From positions 232,495 to 296,494 of the forward strand of contig CAVYIO010000038.1 in NCBI GenBank assembly GCA_963768565.1: a DNA stretch of 64,000 nt. The letters are read 5' to 3'. The first letter of the stretch is position 1. Each line of letters begins with the position of its first letter. The position numbers and the translations under genes are program-made. The notes under the pieces are model-generated. The model saw only the letters and a program-made list of their open reading frames with translations, did no database searches and had not been told where the DNA came from. Positions 9,826 to 18,864 of this stretch are shown here, piece by piece. This DNA is from JABDKH01 sp963768565. GTDB lineage: Bacteria; Bacteroidota; Rhodothermia; Rhodothermales; JABDKH01.

Positions 9826-10290
9826 CTACTTTCCTGAGCGGAGCTTGTCGAGAAGCCTGCTCAGTTCTGCATGTTCCTCCGACGTCAGACTCTCGGTGAG
9901 CGTGCGTGTCGCTGCCGTCACGTCCGGCTCCATTTTTTCCAACAGATCCAGCCCCTTCCTGGTGATTCGCACCTCTACAACGCGGCGATCGTGACTCGCT
10001 CTTTCACGCTGTGACAGATCCTGCTTCTCAAGCCTGGCCAGCAGTCGCGTAACATCGGGGGTCCGATCTATGAGTCGATCCCGAACATCGCTGCACGTGA
10101 GCGCGGTCGGATGCGATCCCCGCAGAATGCGTAACACGTTGTACTGAGCCGGCGTAATTCCGTATTCCGACATGGCCGCGGTGATCTCTGCCAGGAACCA
10201 CGAACTTGTGACCATCACGTTGAGCAGCGATTCCTGCGACGGGGAAACGAAGGCGCGTTGCTTCAAGCGATCGGATAGGCTCGTAGACAT
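9826..10290 (-). CDS. MarR-family transcriptional regulator
   Basis: This 154-residue winged-helix regulator fits the MarR family in length and layout. A helical N-terminus (VTSSWFLAEITAAMSEYGIT) precedes the wHTH. The segment ITPAQYNVLRILRG, the recognition region LIDRTPDVTRLLARLEKQD and the wing SHDRRVVEVRITRKG are the typical blocks. A C-terminal dimerisation helix follows (EEHAELSRLLDKLR). It precedes the yhhQ-like gene by 28 bp and may control it or itself. The ligand is unknown and no operator was recognised. Confidence 0.88.
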   Translation of the reverse strand: MSTSLSDRLKQRAFVSPSQESLLNVMVTSSWFLAEITAAMSEYGITPAQYNVLRILRGSHPTALTCSDVRDRLIDRTPDVTRLLARLEKQDLSQRERASHDRRVVEVRITRKGLDLLEKMEPDVTAATRTLTESLTSEEHAELSRLLDKLRSGK

Positions 10291-10367
10291 GCGAAGTGCT
10301 GGCTGCTTGGTGCGACGTTTGGACTCGTTTACAGCCTCACATCACGTGCGTTCCACGATGCGATGCC

Positions 10368-11468
10368 TCACGACGGCAGAGGCACGGATTCGTTTCTCGT
10401 GAGCGTCTTGTCAGCGACCGCTGCGTCTATGGAGAAACCGAACGTCGATCCCTTCCCTTCCGCGCTCTGAATCTGCAGTCTCTTGCCGTGGGCTCCGAGT
10501 ATGTGCTTTACAATCGAAAGGCCAAGACCTGTGCCACCCTGCGAGCGTGAACGGCTCTTGTCGACCCTGTAAAAACGTTCTGTCAGTCGAGCGATGTGCT
10601 CTTCTCCAACACCGATCCCGTCGTCGACAATCGATACCTTGATCGACGCCGGCTCCACAAACCGGGCCACCACCTCCACTGTACCACCAGCGTTACTGTA
10701 CTTGATTGCATTGTCGACTAGATTGGTAAGCACCTGCCGAATCCGTTCCTCGTCCCCAAGCGCCGGTGGGAGGACCACGGCAAGCAACGAGCGGAGAGCA
10801 ACGTTTTTTTCCGCCGCACGGGGTTCGAGCAACTCGATCACCTCGGCAATAACCTCGTCCAGGAGGAACGGTGCAATGCTCATTACAAGCTCGCCCGTCT
10901 CAATACGGGAAATCTCAGAGAGGTCGCGCGCCAGATTCTCGAGCCGGTCCGCATTTCTGAGGATTTTCTCGACGAACAAACGATTGACACTTTGATCCTC
11001 GAGCGCCCCACGAAGCAGCGTCTCCGAAAAACCCTTGATTGCAAAGATCGGAGTCGCCAGCTCGTGTGAGACGTTCCCGATAAAGTCGCGGCGATACGTT
11101 TCCATCATCTTCAGCCGATCCATCTCCTTCGTCACCGACGCGCTCGTGCCTTTCACCAATTGACCGAGGCGAGCAAGTTCGTCCCCACCCTCGAGCTGGA
11201 TGACTCCTTCGTCCGAAGAGCCTCGATCAATGGCCTTGAGCGACCGTTCCAGTTCGCCGAGTCGCGTCGACACGAGAAAGTGCACAACCAGGTAGCCGGT
11301 CGCACCCATCAACAGCGACATTGCGGCAACCATCCAGCCGGGAATAAACCCGGTGAAGGCACTCGCCACACCAACCACGACGGCAGCAATCAACCCGACG
11401 CCGAGTCCGGCCCGAAACGGAAGCTTGAATACCCTGAGCACTTTCGCGTGTACGTCCGGAGAAGACAA
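10368..11468 (-). CDS. Sensor histidine kinase, PhoR-like
   Basis: This membrane-bound histidine kinase of 366 residues is the likely partner of the response regulator 20 bp upstream. Two transmembrane helices lie near residues 22-72, with only a few residues between them, so it has no real periplasmic sensor domain. A short HAMP-like linker follows (about 73-125). The HisKA box is FIGNVSHELATP with phospho-acceptor His145; the Ala after HEL departs from the usual Lys/Arg. The HATPase domain shows the N box (NLVDNAIKYSNAGG), the G1 box (SIVDDGIGVG) and the G2 box (GGTGLGLSIVKHI). The layout is PhoR-like, but no phosphate genes are nearby, so the signal is unknown. Confidence 0.9.
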   Translation of the reverse strand: MSSPDVHAKVLRVFKLPFRAGLGVGLIAAVVVGVASAFTGFIPGWMVAAMSLLMGATGYLVVHFLVSTRLGELERSLKAIDRGSSDEGVIQLEGGDELARLGQLVKGTSASVTKEMDRLKMMETYRRDFIGNVSHELATPIFAIKGFSETLLRGALEDQSVNRLFVEKILRNADRLENLARDLSEISRIETGELVMSIAPFLLDEVIAEVIELLEPRAAEKNVALRSLLAVVLPPALGDEERIRQVLTNLVDNAIKYSNAGGTVEVVARFVEPASIKVSIVDDGIGVGEEHIARLTERFYRVDKSRSRSQGGTGLGLSIVKHILGAHGKRLQIQSAEGKGSTFGFSIDAAVADKTLTRNESVPLPS

Positions 11469-11488
11469 GTTATTGGTCGCTGGTGCAC

Positions 11489-12226
11489 TCAGTCCTTGAA
11501 CCGGTACCCTACCCCTTTGATCGTCTCGATGTATTCGTCGCCGATTTTTTCCCGGATCTTTCTCACATGCACGTCTACCGTTCGATCGACGACGTAAACA
11601 TCAGTGCCCCACACGAGGTCCAGCAACTCCTTCCGAGACAGCGCGATACCGGGCCGTGAGGCTAGAGCGAAGAGAAGCTCAAACTCCTTTCGAGGAAGTC
11701 GGATTTCGTCCACACTATCTGCCGTAGCCCTGAAGACGCGGAATCGGTCGCGATCGATGTCAAGATCATGAATCCGGATAAGATCGGGTGGGGTCTCGAT
11801 TCGCTCGGACGACCGCAAGAGCGCTTTCGTTTGACTGATCAATATGGGTACCGAAATCGGCTTCGCCAGATAGATGTCGGCTCCGATTTCGAGGCCTTTC
11901 ACATGATCCTCCTCATCGCTCATTGCGGTCAGCATCATGATCGGAATTGATCGCAGCAGAGCATCCTTTCGGACAGCATCACAGAATTCGATGCCATTCA
12001 TGCGCGGCATCATGATATCAAGAATGATCAGGTCCGGGCGATCCTCCTGAGTCGACGTCATCGCCTCGACGCCGTCACGGGCGACGGACACTCGGTAGCC
12101 TTCTTTTGAAAGGTTGTACTGGAGAAGGTCGACGATGTCGTCCTCGTCATCCACGACGAGTACATGGGGGGAGGTATCCACTGCTCCGTCGCTGTCGGCT
12201 GTATTCTTCACTTGGTCGTCAAACAC
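11489..12226 (-). CDS. OmpR/PhoB-family response regulator
   Basis: This two-domain response regulator has 245 residues. The receiver domain (about 20-135) has VLVVDDEDDIVDLL, phospho-acceptor Asp70 in IILDIMMPRMNG, the Thr/Ser switch in MMLTAMSDEE, and Lys122 in YLAKPI. The C-terminal winged helix (about 150-243) has RLPRKEFELLFALAS, RKELLDLVWG and VDVHVRKIREKIG, ending in KGVGYRFKD, the standard OmpR/PhoB end. It is transcribed just before its histidine kinase. The layout resembles PhoB-PhoR; targets are unknown. Confidence 0.92.
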   Translation of the reverse strand: MFDDQVKNTADSDGAVDTSPHVLVVDDEDDIVDLLQYNLSKEGYRVSVARDGVEAMTSTQEDRPDLIILDIMMPRMNGIEFCDAVRKDALLRSIPIMMLTAMSDEEDHVKGLEIGADIYLAKPISVPILISQTKALLRSSERIETPPDLIRIHDLDIDRDRFRVFRATADSVDEIRLPRKEFELLFALASRPGIALSRKELLDLVWGTDVYVVDRTVDVHVRKIREKIGDEYIETIKGVGYRFKD

Positions 12227-12312
12227 CTGATTGTGGGGACCTCCGCAAGCTACTACGCCGACAGGCTATGTTGGGTGACCAATTGTTCGCGCTGCATTTG
12301 CGCCAAAATTAC

Positions 12313-12522
12313 TCATACTGAATCCGGCTCGATAATCTCGTTGAACACGGACTCTCCGGTTTTCAATGCTCGCTTCACGTACGCGTGGCACAGTTCACAC
12401 TGACGACCGAAGACGATCTTCTTCTGGAGTTCCGGGATAGTTTCAGCACCAGTCTGCATAGATATTTCGATGAGCGTAGAGAACAACACGCCGAAGCAGT
12501 AGCACCGGTCGATCTCGATCAT
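12313..12522 (-). CDS. BFD-like [2Fe-2S]-binding protein
   Basis: This 69-residue protein has four cysteines, Cys7 and Cys9 (RCYCFGVLFS) and Cys42 and Cys45 (FGRQCELCHAYV), in the C-x-C...C-x2-C arrangement of bacterioferritin-associated ferredoxin (BFD-like [2Fe-2S]) domains. The surrounding pattern (TGAETIPELQ, ALKTGESVF) also fits the family. The ATG overlaps the stop of the beta-propeller gene (ATGA at 12519-12522), so it is translationally coupled into the cobalamin-riboswitch operon. No metal-release partner is nearby. A role in electron supply for corrinoid handling is only an inference from position. Confidence 0.8.
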   Translation of the reverse strand: MIEIDRCYCFGVLFSTLIEISMQTGAETIPELQKKIVFGRQCELCHAYVKRALKTGESVFNEIIEPDSV

Positions 12523-13610
12523 CGTACTTCAGACCCTTGATTGACGATCGCGATGTGTGATGGTGCAACTCCCGCCGTAAAGCTGCCGACGACACTCCCG
12601 TCAAGTCGTAGAATAGAAACCTCTCCGGCCTGCGTGAATCCGGGTACGCGACCGACGTAGAGACGGTCGCTCTCAGGATCGTATGCCACCGCCCCGATTG
12701 ATGCCCCTGGCAAGGGGCCGATCTCCTCCATCTCACGGTTCCCGGCGGTGTCGAAGCGGAGTATCGACTCGCTGTCGAGAACCACGAATAGCGATTCGGT
12801 TTGCTCCGAATAGAAGGCGTCTTGACCCGGTCCCGGTGTTGTGATCAGTCCATCCATGTCGAAGCGTTTCTGAATCGCATCGGTTTCGCGGTCCATGACA
12901 AGTACAGCCCCGTTCGTCTCACCGACGATGTTGAAATCGACGTCATACAGGACCTGGCCGGTGCACACCACCCACAATTCATCCTGTGCGTCACTGAAGA
13001 CGAAACGTGGCCCATCACATGGAAGATCCGTCGTTCGGACCACCTGATTGGTAGCGACATCTACAATCGACAGGGTGTTGCCGGAGCCGAAGCCATGATT
13101 GGCTACGTACGCCAGGCCGCCGATTACCAGAATCCCCTCGGGGTTCGGGCCCACGTCAACGGTGGCGACTACGGACCCGGTTGTCAGGTCCAGAACTGAA
13201 ACGGTGTTGTCAAACAAATTGGAAACCAGCATCCGATCGGTATCGACCCACGCGAGGTAACGGGGACTCGGCACATCCACAATCTGGCCGATCAAGCCGC
13301 GTGATTGATCCACGATATCAACGCGATCTCCCGTATTCATGACCACAAACAAGAGACCATCTCTGACCAGGATGCTCTGGATGATTGATCCCGGTTGCGC
13401 CAGCAAAGTCGACACGTTGCCCGTCGCCGGCTCGTAGCGTGTAACGGAGCCGTTGCCGTCACCGAAATTGCCCTGGTTGGCCACGAGGACGTATGCCGTG
13501 GACTCCTCTCCAGCGTCTGTCGTGGCCGAATCACAGCCAGCGAAGAAGGTGACTGCACCTGCGACGAGTAGTAAAGCCCGGACCACTGGACGACGGAGGG
13601 TTCTTCTCAT
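12519..13610 (-). CDS. Beta-propeller lipoprotein, BtuG-like
   Basis: This 363-residue lipoprotein has a lipobox TFFAGC (Cys26) followed by a YncE/SMP-like beta-propeller. Repeating blades include AYVLVANQGNFGDGNG, DRMLVSNLFDNTVSVLDL, GLAYVANHGFGSGNTLSIVD and DRLYVGRVPGF. The gene overlaps both neighbours by ATGA: the BtuB-like receptor upstream and the BFD-like protein downstream. In Bacteroides thetaiotaomicron the surface lipoprotein BtuG is a seven-bladed propeller that binds cobalamin and sits on BtuB. Fold, lipid anchor and riboswitch operon together suggest the same job here. That function is inferred from context; the propeller lipoprotein assignment is seen directly. Confidence 0.8.
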   Translation of the reverse strand: MRRTLRRPVVRALLLVAGAVTFFAGCDSATTDAGEESTAYVLVANQGNFGDGNGSVTRYEPATGNVSTLLAQPGSIIQSILVRDGLLFVVMNTGDRVDIVDQSRGLIGQIVDVPSPRYLAWVDTDRMLVSNLFDNTVSVLDLTTGSVVATVDVGPNPEGILVIGGLAYVANHGFGSGNTLSIVDVATNQVVRTTDLPCDGPRFVFSDAQDELWVVCTGQVLYDVDFNIVGETNGAVLVMDRETDAIQKRFDMDGLITTPGPGQDAFYSEQTESLFVVLDSESILRFDTAGNREMEEIGPLPGASIGAVAYDPESDRLYVGRVPGFTQAGEVSILRLDGSVVGSFTAGVAPSHIAIVNQGSEVR

Positions 13611-15505
13611 TGAATGGTCAGGCTTATTTGGATTCGGGCATTGCGAGGTGGCATCGGGAAGCCAGACATGACCTGGTAGTCGACATCACTGATGTTGTCG
13701 AAATAGATCCCCATATCGAGCGATCCGAACTCTGTCAGCACTCGGCCAGACACGTTTCCACTGAGGACTGTGTATGCAGCGACCCATTGCGACGCGTCGG
13801 TCGTGAGGTATCGACGGCCGACGTAGCGACCGGACAGGCCGAAACGCAGAAAATCCCAGGTGAACGAGGCGTCGATATTCAGAACGTGACGCGGGACGTA
13901 TCGCAGCGGATGGTTTGACGAAGACGTGTCGTCCGTCCGGTTGCGGGAATAGGTGAGCGTGTGGCGAGCCGCGACATCCATGGATACGTTATCCGCTGCC
14001 GCTATTGATCGCGACACCGATGACTCGACGCCGATATTTCGGACACTCTCGATGTTCTCTGGTGTCCAGATTCCCGTGTCGTCCGGAAGCCAGGTGATCT
14101 GGTCCTGTACGGTCTGATAGAACGCGGTTGCCTCGACAGTCGCCCGCCGGTTTGTCAGCATAAAACCGGCATCGACCGTACGACCCTTTTCAGCACTGAG
14201 ATGGCTATTCCCAACCGCGCCCTGACCTCTCCAATAAAGGTCGTTAAACGTCGGCAGGCGGAAGCTGGTGGAGAGACCGCCCTTCAATGTGATCAGTCCG
14301 CGGCCGAGGCCGTCGTAACGCAGACGCATGCCGGGGCTGATCCGCCCGCCCGATCGGCCGGAGCGGAATGTCCACTCTCCGTGCAGTGTCGGCAACAGCG
14401 TGACCGAGCGAGCACTGATGGCGCCAGAAGCAAATGCGCGAACTCTTCGCTGACGAACAGCGTCGGCGAGCGACGGGTGAGTGGCGGTCTGAACCGACGC
14501 GTCAATCCCGACGTCGCTCTTGACGTTGCGAATGATCTCCTGACTGCGCGAGAACCGGAACGATGTCGAAGTGGTTCGTCCCGTGTCATCGACTCCCAAC
14601 TTCGGATTTGTGTACCGAAGCAACGATCGCTGCGTGCTGGCAGTAAACCTAGTCTGTCCAAAACGATAACTCATCCACGCGCGACGAATTTGATCTTCCT
14701 GTCGCTCGCTGGTCGAGCCTGACCCGGACAGCCCGGGCAGACCCCGCTCCGCATTCATGAACCACCCCGCGACTTCGATGGTCGAATGATCTCCAATCAG
14801 GACGAGTCGGGTCATCAGATTGGTATTTGCGCCGTCGGAGTTGTCTCGCGTTTTCGCTGCCGGCGACAAAGCGGTTCGATCGACGTACGGAAAGTCGCCA
14901 TCCTCGCGACGCACTTCGCCGGCCAGCAGTCCCCGAAGTCGACCGCGACTCACCGTCAGACGGCCGGCGGCATTCCGCTCGCCCCACGCCCCGAGCCCTG
15001 TCGACAGACGCAGACCGGTCCGGTCGTACGGTGCCAGGGAGTGCAAACTTATCACGCCTCCCACGGCACTGCTCCCGACGAGCGAAGATGCGCCGCCATG
15101 CATTACATCGACCCCCGACAGCATGGAGGCCGGAAGCAATGAGAGATCCACCTGGCCAAGTTGCGGGTTCTCCAGTGGTAGACCGTCCAGCAGAACGGCC
15201 GTCTGGCTCGGCCCTGTGCCCCGGAGAGTTACGCCGGCAGCCCCGTTTGTCCCGTACCGCCGGACAAAAATCGCTCCGTGACGACTCAGCGCCTCCGCCA
15301 CCGTCCGTACTCCGGACCGTTGCAGCATATCGCTCGACAGGCGGGTAGTGTGCGCGGCGGTATCGTTGGCCGAAAGGGGCGACCGCAGATCCTCCACTGT
15401 GATGCCCGGAAGGACATAGGTGCTGTCCACCGCGATGATCTGGCCGAAAGCCGGAACAATGCTGGCGCTGCACAGCAGCAGGTAGGCGCAGAAAAGCCTG
15501 AACAT
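13607..15505 (-). CDS. btuB: BtuB-like TonB-dependent cobalamin receptor
   Basis: This outer-membrane TonB-dependent receptor has 632 residues. Its signal peptide ends near IVPAFGQ. The plug domain shows GVRTVAEALSRHGAIFVRR, GAAGVTLRGTGPSQTAVLLD, and the strand VDVMHGGASSLVGSSAVGG. A 22-strand-type barrel follows and ends in a hydrophobic strand (RNARIQISLTIQ). A cobalamin riboswitch lies just upstream on the same strand, which points to corrinoid uptake. It is the first gene of a coupled three-gene operon with a BtuG-like lipoprotein and a BFD-like protein. Sequence alone would not separate it from other BtuB/FepA-class receptors; the riboswitch decides the call. Confidence 0.88.
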   Translation of the reverse strand: MFRLFCAYLLLCSASIVPAFGQIIAVDSTYVLPGITVEDLRSPLSANDTAAHTTRLSSDMLQRSGVRTVAEALSRHGAIFVRRYGTNGAAGVTLRGTGPSQTAVLLDGLPLENPQLGQVDLSLLPASMLSGVDVMHGGASSLVGSSAVGGVISLHSLAPYDRTGLRLSTGLGAWGERNAAGRLTVSRGRLRGLLAGEVRREDGDFPYVDRTALSPAAKTRDNSDGANTNLMTRLVLIGDHSTIEVAGWFMNAERGLPGLSGSGSTSERQEDQIRRAWMSYRFGQTRFTASTQRSLLRYTNPKLGVDDTGRTTSTSFRFSRSQEIIRNVKSDVGIDASVQTATHPSLADAVRQRRVRAFASGAISARSVTLLPTLHGEWTFRSGRSGGRISPGMRLRYDGLGRGLITLKGGLSTSFRLPTFNDLYWRGQGAVGNSHLSAEKGRTVDAGFMLTNRRATVEATAFYQTVQDQITWLPDDTGIWTPENIESVRNIGVESSVSRSIAAADNVSMDVAARHTLTYSRNRTDDTSSSNHPLRYVPRHVLNIDASFTWDFLRFGLSGRYVGRRYLTTDASQWVAAYTVLSGNVSGRVLTEFGSLDMGIYFDNISDVDYQVMSGFPMPPRNARIQISLTIQ

Positions 15506-15506
15506 A

Positions 15507-15541
15507 AGAGAGCCCTGACCTCAATGACGAAGACAGGGCTA
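15507..15541 (-). promoter_or_regulatory. Hairpin between B12 riboswitch and btuB start
   Basis: Seven-base arms AGCCCTG and CAGGGCT flank a 16-20 base loop, and on the minus strand the 3' arm ends only a few bases before the btuB ATG at 15505. CTCTT follows the 3' arm. It is well placed to block ribosome access or end transcription when the riboswitch is bound. Translational control is the better guess, because the T-run is short. Confidence 0.55.
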
Positions 15542-15567
15542 TGCCAGCGATCGGATCGCACGACACC

Positions 15568-15800
15568 ACCTGCCTCAAACCCCGGAGGTTGGCGTGAAGA
15601 CTCCCTGGCAGGTCTCCTGGCTATACGTGGATTGAACCGGTGGTGGCTCCGATGACAGCCTTCCCGTGCATCATTGCACAGTGACTGCCCTCGTCTCAGC
15701 GACCACCTCCACGCTTTACAGTTGCGGGTACAGCTCCGGAATCGGCCTACGCCTCACCGGATTCCCAATTAATCGTGTCGGAACCAGAGGTCATGTAAAT
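15568..15800 (-). promoter_or_regulatory. Cobalamin (B12) riboswitch
   Basis: On the minus strand this leader holds the B12 box AGCCAGGAGACCTGCC (15607-15622), an exact match to the conserved sequence. Upstream it has GGGAATCCGGTGAGG, then CCGGAGCTGTACCCGCAACT near 15720-15740, the core of the adenosylcobalamin aptamer. Boundaries are approximate. It sits 60 bases before the btuB-like start and should lower expression of the three-gene operon when cobalamin is plentiful. Confidence 0.95.
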
Positions 15801-15876
15801 GAACTGCCTGAAGTGTATCGGGCTCGACGAAGAAATCCAAGCCTTTCGACACAAATTCGCTACGACCGCGCGCCGG

Positions 15877-17274
15877 CTACAATTCTACAGACTCGCCATA
15901 ATCGGGAATCACGACATTGTCGAATCCGCTCTCCAGTAGTCCGGATTTGAGCGCTTCCTGACGAACGGGATCCCCGTGCACAAGGAACGTCTTGCGGATC
16001 CGCTTCACGTCAGACTCGGAAAGAAACTTGATGAGCCCGGGTTGATCAGCATGTGCCGAGTAGCTGTTCTTGACGACAACCTCTGCACGCAATTTGTAGC
16101 TCTCACCGAAGATGCGCACCTCGGGAGTACGGTCGACAATCCTCTTGCCCAGCGTATGATCCGCGCAGTAGCCGACGATCATGACCGTATTTCGGTCGTC
16201 CTCAATGTTGTTGCGAAGGTGGTGCAGGATCCGCCCGGCCTCGCACATTCCTGATGCCGAGATGATCACCATCGGAACCCGACTTCCGTTCAACTCCTTT
16301 GACTTCTCCGCAGCGCGAACATATGTCAGACGATCGAACCCGAAGGGAGTGTCGTCCGACATGAGATACTCCTGGAGCGCGGAGTCGTAGCACTCCGGAT
16401 GCGAGAGGTAAACGCCCGTCGCTTCGATAGCGAGCGGGCTATCGACGTAGACCGGGATGGGTGGCAATCGATCCTCATTCCACAGTTGATCGAGGGCATG
16501 AACAATCTCCTGCGTTCGGCCAACGGCGAATGCGGGGATAATGACCTTTCCGCCTCGACCACTGGTTCTCTTGATGACTTCTGCCAGATCCTCCTTGGCA
16601 CGATCGGCGGGCTCGTGCACCTTTCCACCGTAGGTAGATTCGGTGATCAGGAAATCGCAGTCCTCCATGGTCTGTGGATCCCGGAGAATCGGGCGACCCG
16701 GGAGGCCCACGTCGCCGGTGAAACCCAGCCTGGTTTCTTTTCCGTTCTCTGTAACCGTGAGTACCATTGTCGCGGAACCGAGGATATGGCCGGCATCACG
16801 ATACTCGACGCTGACACCTTTGGCGGGCGAAAATCGTTGGCGGTAGCCAACACCCACGAAGAGATCCAGCACCTTTTCTGCGTGCTCGCGCAGGTAGAGG
16901 GGCTCGCGGGGCGGCTCCCCTTTTCTTGCACGAATCTTGTTGACGAATCGGATGTCCTTTTCCTGGATATATGCGCTGTCGAGCAGCATCAGCGCGCATA
17001 GCGAATAGGTGGCGTGCGTTGCCCATATTTTCCCTCTGAAACCCTCCTTGTACAGCTTCGGCAGCAATCCTGAGTGGTCGATGTGGGCATGAGATAACAA
17101 CACAACGTCGATCTTCGAGGGATCAAACAGAAACTGCTGGTTCATTTCGTCGGCTACGGAGCGTCGTCCCTGGAACAGCCCGCAATCAAGCAAGAGCGTC
17201 GTACCATCTGCCAGTTCCACGAGGTGTTTCGAGCCCGTAACTGTCTTCGCCGCACCGCAAAAAGTGATTCTCAT
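15877..17274 (-). CDS. MBL-fold/beta-CASP RNA-processing nuclease
   Basis: This metallo-beta-lactamase-fold protein of about 465 residues belongs to the beta-CASP group of RNA or nucleic-acid nucleases (Ysh1/CPSF-73-like). The zinc motif SHAHIDHSG lies at 61-69. Further blocks are LLLDCGLFQGRR, AGHILGSATMVL, LGFTGDVGLPGRPILRD, LITESTYGGKVH and VIISASGMCEAGRI, the last being a beta-CASP signature. The ATG at 17274 starts directly on the first strand (MRITFCGAAKTVTGSKHL); the frame is open a little further upstream. The RNA target is unknown. Confidence 0.9.
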   Translation of the reverse strand: MRITFCGAAKTVTGSKHLVELADGTTLLLDCGLFQGRRSVADEMNQQFLFDPSKIDVVLLSHAHIDHSGLLPKLYKEGFRGKIWATHATYSLCALMLLDSAYIQEKDIRFVNKIRARKGEPPREPLYLREHAEKVLDLFVGVGYRQRFSPAKGVSVEYRDAGHILGSATMVLTVTENGKETRLGFTGDVGLPGRPILRDPQTMEDCDFLITESTYGGKVHEPADRAKEDLAEVIKRTSGRGGKVIIPAFAVGRTQEIVHALDQLWNEDRLPPIPVYVDSPLAIEATGVYLSHPECYDSALQEYLMSDDTPFGFDRLTYVRAAEKSKELNGSRVPMVIISASGMCEAGRILHHLRNNIEDDRNTVMIVGYCADHTLGKRIVDRTPEVRIFGESYKLRAEVVVKNSYSAHADQPGLIKFLSESDVKRIRKTFLVHGDPVRQEALKSGLLESGFDNVVIPDYGESVEL

Positions 17275-17427
17275 AGTTACTCCGGGTAAGCCATCCAATT
17301 CTCTGCCTCACAGCGACGAAGTTAACGACATGGTGCTCCGGGTGCCAGAGTTCCGTCGTTGCGCATCGTGATACCCGATCCTGTACTTTGCAATAGATCA
17401 GGCCGTCCCAGTAATCGAAGATCGCCC

Positions 17428-18342
17428 GTGCCCGAACCGCATCATCCGGACGTCAGGAACCCCTGCGGTGGCATCGTGATGTGTGCGCTCTTTCTTTGTC
17501 TCCTGCAATCGTGTACGTCTGCCGTGAATACCGATGCCCTGAAGAACGAGATTGCGGCGGTGCTTGCAGAGTACCCGGACGCGGAAGTGGGCGTGTCTAT
17601 TCGCGATCTGTCAAGAGGGGTCACAATTGATATCAACGGCGACCTCGTGTTTCATGCGGCAAGCACGATGAAGATCGCCGTCATGATTGAGCTGTATCGC
17701 CAGTCGGCCGAAGGCTATTTCGGACTGGATGATTCACTGCAAATCACGAATGAGTTCTCTTCCATCGTGGATGGCTCCACGTATTCGATTGAGGAGGACA
17801 GCGACACCGAGATCTATTCCATGCTTGGCCAGCGTGTGCCGATTCGCAACCTGGTCTACCGACTGATAACCAGTTCTTCAAATCTCGCAACGAACATCCT
17901 CATCGGCCTCGTAACGGCGGACAGTGTTCAGGCAACGATCGAGAGAATGGGGACCCGGCACATGGAAGTGCTCCGAGGTGTTGAGGATCTCAAAGCGTTC
18001 GATGCGGGCATGAATAACACGACGACCGCTGCGGATCTGGCGTTGCTGCTTGAGGCCTTGCGAGATGGCGAAGTTGTTTCGTCCGCGGCCAGTGCCGAGA
18101 TGTTGAAGATTATGTCCGACGTGCCGCTTGAAATGATCATGGCCGGTCGTGGCGAAAGTGGACGCGTGGCTCACAAGACCGGGATGATAACGGCGCATCA
18201 CCACGACGCCGGCATTGTTTTTCCGGACAACGGACAACCCTACGTCCTGGTGATCCTTACGCGAGGGATCGCTGAGGAGCAGGATTCGACGAAACTGGGA
18301 AGGGAGATATCCGAAGTCGTCTATCGATATCTCAGAAGGTAG
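17428..18342 (+). CDS. Class A beta-lactamase-like serine hydrolase
   Basis: This is a periplasmic serine hydrolase of about 304 residues with the DD-peptidase/beta-lactamase fold. Counting from GTG 17428, the motifs are S79-T-M-K82 (catalytic Ser and Lys), S150-S-N152 (SDN-like), and K250-T-G252. E186 in RGVEDLKAFDAG may stand for the class A Glu166. A hydrophobic N-terminus with LQSC could be a weak lipobox. The start is uncertain: TTG 17359 and ATG 17479 are alternatives. It may hydrolyse beta-lactams or cell-wall peptides; the motifs do not settle this. Confidence 0.82.
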   Translation: MPEPHHPDVRNPCGGIVMCALFLCLLQSCTSAVNTDALKNEIAAVLAEYPDAEVGVSIRDLSRGVTIDINGDLVFHAASTMKIAVMIELYRQSAEGYFGLDDSLQITNEFSSIVDGSTYSIEEDSDTEIYSMLGQRVPIRNLVYRLITSSSNLATNILIGLVTADSVQATIERMGTRHMEVLRGVEDLKAFDAGMNNTTTAADLALLLEALRDGEVVSSAASAEMLKIMSDVPLEMIMAGRGESGRVAHKTGMITAHHHDAGIVFPDNGQPYVLVILTRGIAEEQDSTKLGREISEVVYRYLRR

Positions 18343-18405
18343 TCTGTGCTTTGGGGCCGAAGTCCGGGGTCATCAGGAGCGGCGCATTCGCGCGAAGGGA
18401 CCGTC

Positions 18406-18858
18406 ATGCACGAGTTTGAGGCAAAGATCGAGCAGGGTCGTGGTGGTGGCGCGCTCGTTACAATTCCCTTCGACGTCGAGAAGGTTTTTGGCACAAAAGG
18501 AAGAGTACCGGTAGTCGCGACGTTCGACGGCGAAGTCTACCGTGGCTCGATCGCACCGATGGGCGGGCATCACATCCTCGGAGTCGTCAAGGAAATCCGC
18601 GGGAAGGTCGGCAAGGACGTGGGCGACTGCGTTCAGGTCGTGATCAAGCGAGATCTCGAGGAGCGAAAAGTCGACGTGCCCGCTGACCTCGAGGTGGCCA
18701 TGAGATCCGACTCCGCCGCCATGGAGTTCTTTCGCAGCCTCAGCTACACGGACCGGAAGGAATACGTCCGGTGGATCACGTCGGCGAAACGAGCCGATAC
18801 GCGCGGGCGACGGGTTCAGAAAGCCATCGAAATGCTGTCAGAAGGCCTGAAGCTATAG
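18406..18858 (+). CDS. DUF1905 plus YdeI/OmdA-type protein
   Basis: This 150-residue cytoplasmic protein has an N-terminal DUF1905 beta-barrel-like domain (about 1-85; HEFEAKIEQGRGGGALVTIP and HHILGVVKEIRGK). A C-terminal bacteriocin-protection YdeI/OmpD-associated segment follows (about 95-150; FFRSLSYTDRKEYVRWITSA, then RVQKAIEMLSEG). The frame is open upstream to 18346, but the ATG at 18406 begins at the domain. It follows the beta-lactamase-like gene by 63 bp on the same strand. Its biochemical role is not known. Confidence 0.82.
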   Translation: MHEFEAKIEQGRGGGALVTIPFDVEKVFGTKGRVPVVATFDGEVYRGSIAPMGGHHILGVVKEIRGKVGKDVGDCVQVVIKRDLEERKVDVPADLEVAMRSDSAAMEFFRSLSYTDRKEYVRWITSAKRADTRGRRVQKAIEMLSEGLKL

Positions 18859-18864
18859 GCGACC

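Noticed and set aside
10368..12226. Phosphate regulon PhoBR
   Set aside because: The kinase-regulator pair is PhoR/PhoB-like in layout, but no pst or phoU genes or pho boxes were seen, so the names were not used.
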